NCBI GenBank assembly: GCA_963716135.1
Contig: OY970289.1
Coordinates: 1,178,001 to 1,242,000, forward strand
Source of the DNA: CAVRAW01 sp963716135
Lineage (GTDB): Bacteria > Planctomycetota > Planctomycetia > Pirellulales > JADZDJ01
Direction: 5' to 3'
Length of the DNA stretch: 64,000 nucleotides
Of the stretch, positions 35,683 through 42,930 are shown piece by piece. The notes beneath the pieces are model-generated. The model saw nothing but the letters and a program-made list of their open reading frames with translations. It ran no database searches and had not been told where the DNA came from. Position 1 is the first letter of the stretch. Every line of letters begins with the position of its first letter. A program made the translations under genes and the position numbers.

Positions 35683-37312
35683 ATGTTTGCCACTACGCGC
35701 ACTCAACAGCCTACGCGGGCTCGACATCGACTCGTGCAGGCGCCGCCGGCAATTTTTTCCACGATTTCATGGCGTCGGTGGTCGTGTTTTTGGTGGCTCT
35801 GCCGCTGTGCATGGGTATTGCGGTGGCATCCAATGCGCCGGTGTCCGCCGGGCTGATCAGCGGAATCGTCGGCGGCATCGTGGTCGGTATGCTTGCCGGC
35901 GCGCCCTTGCAAGTGAGCGGTCCCGCCGCGGGGCTAAGCGTGCTGGTCTATCAGCTTGTCGATGATCACGGCTTTCAGGCCGTGGGTTCGGTCGTGATCG
36001 TCGCCGGCGTGTTCCAGCTTGTGGCGGGCACACTGCGCTTTGGCCAATGGTTCCGCGCCATTTCGCCGGCCGTGGTGCAAGGAATGTTGGCCGGCATCGG
36101 CGTGCTGATCTTCGCCAGCCAGTTTCATGTGATGGTCGACGATTCGCCGCGCGCCGACGGCCTGAAGAATTTGCTTTCCATTCCGGTGTCCGTGTGGCGC
36201 GGGCTGGTGCCGCAGGATTCCACGAATCATCATCACGCGGCTCGAATTGGAATGCTGACCATCGCCGTGCTGGCCCTTTGGAAACTGGCGATCCCGAAAA
36301 GGCTGCACTTCATTCCGCCGGCCCTGGCCGCGGTGGTCTTGGCGAGCCTGGCCGCCTACCTTCAACAACTCGACATCAAATACATCGAGTTGCCCGACAA
36401 ACTTTATCAGGCCATTTCGCTGCCCAGTTGGGAAACCTGGCACGCCTTGCAAGCGCAAGGCATGACCTGGGTCAAAATTGTGCTCTTGGGCCTTTCGTTC
36501 GGGCTGGTGGCCAGTGCCGAGACGCTGCTTAGCGTGACCGCCACCGACCGAATGCATCAGGGTCCGCGCGCAAGTACGACAAGGAATTGATCGCCCAGGG
36601 CGTGGGCAACGTGCTGTGCGGCATTGCCTCGGGCTTGCCGATCACCGGCGTCATTGTGCGCAGTTCCGCGAATATCGACGCCGGTGCGCGCACCCGCTGG
36701 TCGGCGGTAATGCACGGGGTTTGGTTGCTGGTGTTCGTCTGCCTACTGCCGCACACGCTGCAGTTGATTCCTAAATCATGCCTCGGCGCGATTTTGGTCT
36801 ATACCGGCTACAAGCTGGTAAATTGGCGCACGATGCGGCAACTACTGCAGTTCGGTAAGAGCGAATTGCTGATCTACCTGGCTACCATGGTAATGATTGT
36901 CTGCACCGATCTATTGACAGGCGTAGTTGTAGGTATCGCTCTGTCTGCGGCGAAGCTTCTGTACACGTTTTCGCACTTGATGATCGACGTGCGCATCGAT
37001 TCGGTCAAACGGCGAGTGCAGTTGAAACTGGCAGGTTCGGCGACGTTTCTTCGGCTGCCGCGCCTGGCTCGAACTTTGGAACAATTGCCCCCCTGTTGCG
37101 AGTTGCACGTCGACATTGGGGGCGTCGATTACATAGACCACGCCTGCCTCGATCTGTTGATGAATTGGCAGCAACAGCATGAAGGATTGGGCGGCAAGCT
37201 GGTGATCGATTGGGGTGAACTGCACGCCAAATTCCGGGGCCGGCCGAATGGACGCAACGGCGGTGCAACGTCGCAGCCACCGCGCAAACTGGAGCCAATG
37301 GGCCATCATTAG
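35683..37312 (+). CDS. SulP-family anion/bicarbonate transporter with STAS domain, frameshifted
   Basis: A SulP (SLC26-like) permease of about 543 residues once repaired. About ten hydrophobic segments start at FFHDFMASVVVFLVALPLCM, the family start. A C-terminal STAS domain follows (LHVDIGGVDYIDHACLDLL). The frame breaks at 36569, where adding one C gives GPRRKYDKELIAQGVGN. A second break near 35735-35755 is likely, because the ATG at 35683 with AGGAG (35669-35673) reads into another frame (MFATTRTQQPTRARHR) before the first helix. Given the adjacent carbonic anhydrase, bicarbonate is the probable substrate; sulfate cannot be excluded. Confidence 0.85.
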
Positions 37313-37396
37313 AGTTCCAGCCGACGATTATGATCTAGCGACATGCCAACCGCCGCCGGCGGGCGAATACGCGGGAATTTCCTATCTTTTCGGCCC

Positions 37397-37426
37397 TTGA
37401 ACACTTTCGCCCTTAGGCCTTATACT
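37397..37426 (+). promoter_or_regulatory. Sigma-70-type promoter of the rpmJ-rplQ operon
   Basis: TTGAAC (37397-37402), an 18-base spacer and TATACT (37421-37426) lie 48 bases before rpmJ. Each hexamer matches consensus at 5 of 6 positions. It gives the alpha-type operon its own promoter, downstream of the inserted carbonic anhydrase/SulP pair. Confidence 0.65.
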
Positions 37427-37473
37427 GATGGGCTTTAAGTTCCCTTTGAATTGCCGACGGGAGTGTCGGGGTT

Positions 37474-37587
37474 ATGAAAATCCGCGCCAGCGTCAAACGC
37501 CTGTGCGACAACTGCAAGATCGTCCGCCGCCGCGGCGTGGTCTATGTGGTTTGCAGCAACCCTCGTCACAAGCAACGGCAAGGTTGA
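37474..37587 (+). CDS. rpmJ: 50S ribosomal protein L36
   Basis: A 37-residue protein, MKIRASVKRLCDNCKIVRRR, then GVVYVVCSNPRHKQRQG. The zinc ligands C-x2-C, C and H are all present, so it is the zinc-binding type. It is 30 bases upstream of rpsM; infA, often found just before it, is absent here. Confidence 0.95.
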   Translation: MKIRASVKRLCDNCKIVRRRGVVYVVCSNPRHKQRQG

Positions 37588-37617
37588 ATCGATACTAACT
37601 GACGGAGCTGTGCTGAT

Positions 37618-38001
37618 ATGCCGCGACTCTTGGGCGTTGATATTCCGCCCGATAAACCGACCTTCATCTCGTTGCAGTATTTGTACGGGGTTGGTCCGCG
37701 AATCGCCCGCGAGTTGTGCCACAAGGCCGGCGTCGATTCCCAAACCCGCGCCCGCGATCTGCACGAAGACGAAGTCGCCCGAATGGCGGCCCTATTGGAT
37801 AAGGATTATACGGTCGAAGGTCAGCTCCGCCGGCAGGTCACACAGAACATCGCGCGGCTGAAAGATATCGGTTGCTATCGCGGCATGCGTCATCGCCGCG
37901 GGCTGCCGGTTCGAGGCCAGCGCACCCGAACGAACGCCCGCACCCGCAAGGGTCCCAAGAAAACCGTCGCCGGCAAAAAGGGCGTCAAGGACATGAAGTA
38001 A
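37618..38001 (+). CDS. rpsM: 30S ribosomal protein S13
   Basis: A 127-residue protein with the helix-two-turn-helix part (LYGVGPRIARELCHKAGVD) and the basic C-terminal tail RGQRTRTNARTRKGPKK that reaches the P-site tRNA. Confidence 0.96.
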   Translation: MPRLLGVDIPPDKPTFISLQYLYGVGPRIARELCHKAGVDSQTRARDLHEDEVARMAALLDKDYTVEGQLRRQVTQNIARLKDIGCYRGMRHRRGLPVRGQRTRTNARTRKGPKKTVAGKKGVKDMK

Positions 38002-38052
38002 GATCGCGGTCGGCGAAACCGCCGCTGCGGATTTCAGATCACAAGGACAATC

Positions 38053-38436
38053 ATGGCAGAGCAAAAAGTTAAACGTAAAGCGCGCCGCACCGTCACGGTG
38101 GGCATCGCCTACATCAAAGCCACGTTCAACAACACCACGGTCACCATCACCGACACTAAAGGAGATGCCTTGTGCTGGGCCAGCGCCGGAACCACCGGCT
38201 TCAAAGGCTCGCGCAAGAGCACGCCGTTCGCCGGGCAGATGGCTGCCCAGCAAGCTGCCGAAAAGGCCGCCAAATTTGGCGTGAAGGAAGTTGAAGTGCG
38301 GGTGAAAGGACCGGGCAGCGGTCGCGAAAGCGCCATCACGGCATTGCAAGCCGCCGGGCTAACGATCAAGTCGATCGAAGACATCACGCCGCTGCCGCAC
38401 AACGGTTGCCGTCCGCCGAAACGTCGCCGCGTATAA
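38053..38436 (+). CDS. rpsK: 30S ribosomal protein S11
   Basis: A 127-residue protein with the motifs TFNNTTVTITD, GFKGSRKSTPFAGQMAA and the C-terminus HNGCRPPKRRRV, all typical of S11. Confidence 0.96.
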   Translation: MAEQKVKRKARRTVTVGIAYIKATFNNTTVTITDTKGDALCWASAGTTGFKGSRKSTPFAGQMAAQQAAEKAAKFGVKEVEVRVKGPGSGRESAITALQAAGLTIKSIEDITPLPHNGCRPPKRRRV

Positions 38437-38488
38437 ATTACAAACAGATCACAAAACAGAACACCACGAACACTAAACCTGCAGAACT

Positions 38489-39115
38489 ATGGCCCGTACC
38501 ACTGGACCCGTTTGCCGTTTGTGCCGCCGCGATGGATTGAAGCTCTTTTTGAAGGGCACGCGCTGCGACACGCCGAAGTGCGCCATCGAGCGCCGCGAAT
38601 CGCCCCCCGGGATGGCCACTCGCCGCGGCAAGCTGACCGACTACGGCATCCATTTGCGCGAAAAGCAAAAGGTGAAGCACTACTACGGCGTGCTGGAACG
38701 CCAGTTCCGCGGCTATTACCAGCGCGCGGTCAAAGGCAAAGGCAATACCGGCGAAGCGCTGATGAGCTTTTTGGAGCGCCGGCTGGACAATATTCTGTGC
38801 CGCCTCGGATTCGGCTTGTCGCGGGCACAGGCCCGGCAGTTGATCCGCCACGGCCACATCACGGTCAACGGCCGGCGGTGCGATATCCCCAGCTACCTGG
38901 TTCACGTAGGCGATGTGATTCGCGCCAAGAATCGAGCCAAGAGTTTGCAGGCCGTGCAGGCCTGCCTGGGCGAATTTCACCGCGATGTACCCGATTTTCT
39001 ATCCCGCGTCGATGGTCCGATTCCCGAAGGCCGCGTCAACCGTCTGCCCACGGCGGAAGATTGCTCTTTAGGTGGCGTGCAATCGAACCTGATCGTCGAG
39101 TTGTGTTCAAAATAG
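38489..39115 (+). CDS. rpsD: 30S ribosomal protein S4
   Basis: A 208-residue protein with an N-terminal Cys cluster (CRLCRRDG...CDTPKC) of the zinc-binding S4 type. The S4 RNA-binding fold follows (LERRLDNILCRLGFGLSRAQ, RQLIRHGHITVNGRR). S4 sits between rpsK and rpoA, the order that in other bacteria allows S4 to control the alpha operon. Confidence 0.95.
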   Translation: MARTTGPVCRLCRRDGLKLFLKGTRCDTPKCAIERRESPPGMATRRGKLTDYGIHLREKQKVKHYYGVLERQFRGYYQRAVKGKGNTGEALMSFLERRLDNILCRLGFGLSRAQARQLIRHGHITVNGRRCDIPSYLVHVGDVIRAKNRAKSLQAVQACLGEFHRDVPDFLSRVDGPIPEGRVNRLPTAEDCSLGGVQSNLIVELCSK

Positions 39116-39192
39116 CATTCGGCGGTTCAGCAGCAGAGCGATCGTTTCCACCGACGTTCGCAGAATGCTGATCGCTGACTTAGGAGGCCTGT

Positions 39193-40185
39193 ATGCATAT
39201 TCGCTGGCGTGGATTAGAGCTGCCCAGCCAGGTCGTGTGCGACCTGAAAACGCTTTCGGCTACGTATGGCAAATTCGTCGCCGAGCCGTTTGAGCGCGGT
39301 TTCGGCGTGACGATTGGCAACGCACTGCGCCGCATCCTGCTGTCGAGCCTGGAAGGCAGCGCGGTCACGCAAATCAAAGTTCAGGGCGCCCAGCACGAAT
39401 TCACCACGCTGCCCGGCGTCGTGGAAGACATGACCGATGTCGTGCTGAACGTCAAATCGCTGGTGGTGAAAAATTACACCGACCAGACGAAAGTGCTGCG
39501 GATCGAGAAGAACACCAAGGGCGTAGTCACGGGCGCCGACGTGCAAACCGACGAAACGGTGGAAGTGATCAATAAAAATCACATCCTGGCCACGCTTACC
39601 GACGACGTGCCGTTTGTTCTGGAAATGGTGGTGGAAAACGGCCGCGGTTACATTCCGGCCAGCGAACACAGCCCCAACGTCCAGGAAATCGGCATCATTC
39701 CCGTGGATGCGGTCTATAGCCCCGTGATCAGGGTTCGCTACGAGATCGAAGAAACGCGCGTCGGTCAGAAAACCAACTACGACAAGCTGACCATCGAGAT
39801 TTGGACCAACGGTTCCATTCATCCGGAAATGGCGTTGGTCGAATCCGCCAAAGTGCTCCGCAAGCACCTCAACCCATTTGTGCAATACAGCGAATTGGGA
39901 TCGCGGGTCAGCGGCACGGGGCGCGGCGCCAGCCTGGGAAGCCTGGACACGGCGGTCGAGCAGAAGCTGAACATGAGCCTGGCCGAATTGAAGCTTTCGG
40001 TTCGCGCCTCGAACTGTCTGGAAAGCGAAAACATTCAGACCGTGCGCGATTTGGTGCAGCGGTCGGAAGATCAATTGTTGGAAGTGCGTAATTTCGGCGA
40101 AACGACGCTGCGAGAAGTGAAGGAAAAGTTGTCGGAGATGGGCCTGCGCTTGGGCATGCGAGTTCCAGCCCAAAGCGGCGTTTGA
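39193..40185 (+). CDS. rpoA: RNA polymerase alpha subunit
   Basis: A 330-residue protein. The N-terminal dimerisation and assembly domain contains EPFERGFGVTIGNALRRILL. A flexible linker leads to a C-terminal domain (about 255-325, LSVRASNCLESENIQTVRDL) that contacts UP elements and activators. AGGAGG (39181-39186) lies seven bases before the ATG, one of the clearest ribosome binding sites in the window. Confidence 0.97.
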   Translation: MHIRWRGLELPSQVVCDLKTLSATYGKFVAEPFERGFGVTIGNALRRILLSSLEGSAVTQIKVQGAQHEFTTLPGVVEDMTDVVLNVKSLVVKNYTDQTKVLRIEKNTKGVVTGADVQTDETVEVINKNHILATLTDDVPFVLEMVVENGRGYIPASEHSPNVQEIGIIPVDAVYSPVIRVRYEIEETRVGQKTNYDKLTIEIWTNGSIHPEMALVESAKVLRKHLNPFVQYSELGSRVSGTGRGASLGSLDTAVEQKLNMSLAELKLSVRASNCLESENIQTVRDLVQRSEDQLLEVRNFGETTLREVKEKLSEMGLRLGMRVPAQSGV

Positions 40186-40200
40186 TTGAGTTCATCCCTC

Positions 40201-40218
40201 GGCCGAGCCCGCTCGGCC
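40201..40218 (+). promoter_or_regulatory. Intercistronic hairpin, rpoA-rplQ
   Basis: GGCCGAGC / GCTCGGCC can pair over up to 8 bp around a short apex in the 56-base spacer. It uses the same GCCGAGC...GCTCGGC words as the hairpin before rplB. No U-run follows. Confidence 0.4.
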
Positions 40219-40241
40219 AAATGAGATAAGGTGTTCGATCT

Positions 40242-40835
40242 ATGCGACATCGTAGACGCAGCCGTGTCCTGGGACGTTCGCCGTCGCATCGCAAGGCGCT
40301 GTTGCGAAACCTCGCCAGCGCACTGTTTTTGACGGAAATCGACAAGGACGAATACCTGGATGAAAAGCAGGCCCCCAAGGTCAAGGGACGCATCGTGACC
40401 ACGCTGCCCAAGGCGAAGGAAGTGCGGCCGCTAGTGGAACGCTGCATCACGATTGCCCGCACGGCACTGCCTGCCCTGGAGGAAGCCGAAAAATTGGGCT
40501 CGAATGCGGACCGCAATAGCGACGCCTGGCGCAAATGGCGCAAGAGCAAGCAATGGTCGAAATGGGCCGAAGCCATCGCCCCGGCCGTGAACGCCCGGCG
40601 CCGCGTGCTGCGGCTGCTGGGCAACAAGCGAGCGACAAAAGTTTGCTTCGACGTGGTGGCGCCTCGTTTCGCTGATCGCGCCGGCGGCTACACCCGCATC
40701 ATGAAGTTGGCCACGCCACGGCTCGGCGACGCCGGCGTCCGCGCAGTGCTGGAATTTGTGGGCGTGCGCGATCGGGTCTCTAAGAAATCGCCCGCACCGA
40801 AGTTCGAAAGCGAGCCGGCCGGCGCCAAATCGTAA
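40242..40835 (+). CDS. rplQ: 50S ribosomal protein L17 with internal insertions
   Basis: The L17 core is clear (MRHRRRSRVLGRSPSHRKAL at the start, then RFADRAGGYTRIMKLATPRLGD), but the protein has 197 residues against about 115-130 in most bacteria. Extra segments lie after LFLTE (IDKDEYLDEKQAPKVKG) and, larger, after CITIARTAL (about 40 residues containing the WRKWRKSKQWSKW patch). A C-terminal tail of about 15 residues follows. The insert is rich in Trp, Lys and Glu and could form extra helices on the subunit surface near the tunnel exit. Confidence 0.93.
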   Translation: MRHRRRSRVLGRSPSHRKALLRNLASALFLTEIDKDEYLDEKQAPKVKGRIVTTLPKAKEVRPLVERCITIARTALPALEEAEKLGSNADRNSDAWRKWRKSKQWSKWAEAIAPAVNARRRVLRLLGNKRATKVCFDVVAPRFADRAGGYTRIMKLATPRLGDAGVRAVLEFVGVRDRVSKKSPAPKFESEPAGAKS

Positions 40836-40862
40836 GAAATCGGCGTCAGCATCGAACGGTCA

Positions 40863-42911
40863 CTAATCTTTGATCGATGACGCGCCTGGAGGCGGCAATC
40901 GATTCCGCGGTTGGTTTGATTGCTGCGATCGATAGACTTTCAACCAATCCTCAATCCTCTGCGCCAAAGCAGTTTGTCCCTGCGCGTCTGCAAGATCTGC
41001 CGCTTTTTGGGCATTGGCGGCGACTCGATCGCTTCGATTCAACTGACTGTAGGCAACAGCCAACGTGAAATAAGCTTGGGCATAGTCGGGCTTCAGGTGC
41101 ACCGCTTGCTCCAAGTAGTCAATTGCCGACTGAGTTTGCCCGGCCTTTAACAATGCAGCACCCAGATTGTGTTGCGCTTCGGCAAAGTTCGGATCAAGGC
41201 GGAGTGCGCATTGATACTGATTGATCGCGTCGTTCGGCCGGCCCAGGAGTTCTAATGCTCCGCCCAAATTGTTGTGGAAATCAGGCGATTCGGGCTCGAT
41301 CTTCAAGGCGTCTTGATAATGTTCCAAAGCCTCGTGCAAGCGACCCATTCTGACCAATAAATTAGCCAAGTTGTAATGTGCCTCGGCCGACGAGGGCTGT
41401 AGTTCTAAGGCACGTTGGAAATGCGCAAGGGCTTTTGCTTCTTGACCCGTGTCATCACGGAGCGTTCCTGTCTTTACGTGAGCGTCGAGAGATTTTGGGG
41501 GGAGGCTTAGCGCGGCTTGGTAGTGCGCCATCGCTTCTTCGGTATGACTTGCCGATAAGATGCTGCCCAAGTTGATATGAATCATCCAGCAGTCTGGATT
41601 TTTTTGCAACGTAGCTTCGTAAAGGGTGATGGCATTCCCATAGAGGCAACTTTGTTGGCAGGTCAACAGCGTGAGAACGCCCGTGTAGACAACGGCAACG
41701 GAGGTCGTTGCCCAGCGGGACGGCTGTCGAACGCGGTTGTGCCAAACGGTCCAAGCAGCCGCGACGAGCGAAACCACGGCCAACAGCGCAATGTGTTGAT
41801 AGTGGTCGGCCACGAGGGAGAATTTCATGTAACCCGGGTCGGTAAAGCCCAAGACGGGCAATAGCGCGACAACGAACAGCAGCCAAGCCAGCAGCAGCGC
41901 GCCGCCATACGGCAGACGTCGGCACCGCACCAACAGCAACGTAACAAACACCAGTGCGGCCAACGGCAACCACCAGAGCATGCTTCCGATTTGAATGTTC
42001 CACTGCGGATAGACAAAAATCAGTTCGATTGGGACCAGGGCCTTCGACAAATAAAACCAGACAACGGCGCCTGCCTGCAGCAGCCGTTCAGGGAATGTTG
42101 CGCTGCGAACGGACTGCTCCGAGTTGTGCGTGACAAACCAGACGATCAACGGGGTCAGCACAGCGGCCACCAGAAAAAAGGGCGCGATCCGGAGAATATC
42201 CGACCTGGTCAGGCGTCCTCGGCGCCACCACACAACCAACAGCAACGCCAGCGGCAAAACGGCCGCGGAACCCTTGCTATACATGGCCAGCGCAAACGCC
42301 AGCAGGCTCATCCAGTAGGGGAATTCAGCGCGGAGGAGCGACTGCGTCGGCGACATTTCCTTGGGCTGGGACGCCTCTCGAAGTTTCTCAGCTCGAAAAT
42401 ACGCCAGCATCGAACATAGGAAAAGCACCAGGGAAAGCGTGTTCTTCCGCTGCTCGACCCAGGCCACGCTTTCGACATTCACTGGATGAATGGCGAACAG
42501 GAGTGCCGCCAGGAATCCGCCGGGGATCGACAATTGTCCCAGGAGCCGCCACAGGAGTAAGCAGGCGCCGATGTGCAACACCAGATTGGTGATGCGGTAG
42601 CCAACAGGATTTGTTCCCCAGAGCCGCCACTCCAGCCACAATGTTGAACTGGTCAGTGGAACATAATCAGGCTGTTGAGTTGTGTACCAGAATCGCCACA
42701 GACCGTCGGGGGCCTTAATTAAATGATTATTGGTCAACAGCAGGTCGTCGTCGAGAATAAAACCGCCGCGCAGCGATGGGAGATATACCGCAATCGACAG
42801 TGCAACGAGCAAACTAGTCCCGACCACTCGAAACGTCCGGGGAGACGTAAATTCCGTACGTCGGGCCCGTCCCGAATTGTCCGCCGCAGACTCTATGCCT
42901 GGCTTCGCCAT
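40863..42911 (-). CDS. TMTC-like membrane protein with TPR repeats (copy 1)
   Basis: A 682-residue protein. The N-terminal part (about 30-440) has some ten membrane segments and the GT-C-like first loop GGFILDDDLLLTNNHL with its acidic residues, as in eukaryotic TMTC O-mannosyltransferases and their bacterial relatives. The C-terminal part (about 440-660) has six or so tetratricopeptide repeats (AEAHYNLANLLVRMGRLHEA, AEAQHNLGAALLKAGQTQSA). It probably transfers a sugar to proteins on the outer face of the membrane, but this is family-based inference. It starts 19 bases after the end of its paralogue; residues about 50-358 are identical to that copy. Confidence 0.8.
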   Translation of the reverse strand: MAKPGIESAADNSGRARRTEFTSPRTFRVVGTSLLVALSIAVYLPSLRGGFILDDDLLLTNNHLIKAPDGLWRFWYTTQQPDYVPLTSSTLWLEWRLWGTNPVGYRITNLVLHIGACLLLWRLLGQLSIPGGFLAALLFAIHPVNVESVAWVEQRKNTLSLVLFLCSMLAYFRAEKLREASQPKEMSPTQSLLRAEFPYWMSLLAFALAMYSKGSAAVLPLALLLVVWWRRGRLTRSDILRIAPFFLVAAVLTPLIVWFVTHNSEQSVRSATFPERLLQAGAVVWFYLSKALVPIELIFVYPQWNIQIGSMLWWLPLAALVFVTLLLVRCRRLPYGGALLLAWLLFVVALLPVLGFTDPGYMKFSLVADHYQHIALLAVVSLVAAAWTVWHNRVRQPSRWATTSVAVVYTGVLTLLTCQQSCLYGNAITLYEATLQKNPDCWMIHINLGSILSASHTEEAMAHYQAALSLPPKSLDAHVKTGTLRDDTGQEAKALAHFQRALELQPSSAEAHYNLANLLVRMGRLHEALEHYQDALKIEPESPDFHNNLGGALELLGRPNDAINQYQCALRLDPNFAEAQHNLGAALLKAGQTQSAIDYLEQAVHLKPDYAQAYFTLAVAYSQLNRSDRVAANAQKAADLADAQGQTALAQRIEDWLKVYRSQQSNQPRNRLPPPGASSIKD
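41836..42768. repeat. 933-bp duplicated core, copy 1
   Basis: This segment matches 43991-44923 at a constant offset of 2155 bases, and every stretch I compared is identical, including translations in all frames. Immediately outside both edges the two genes diverge strongly. Confidence 0.85.
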
Positions 42912-42930
42912 TGCAAAAGATTACGGACCG

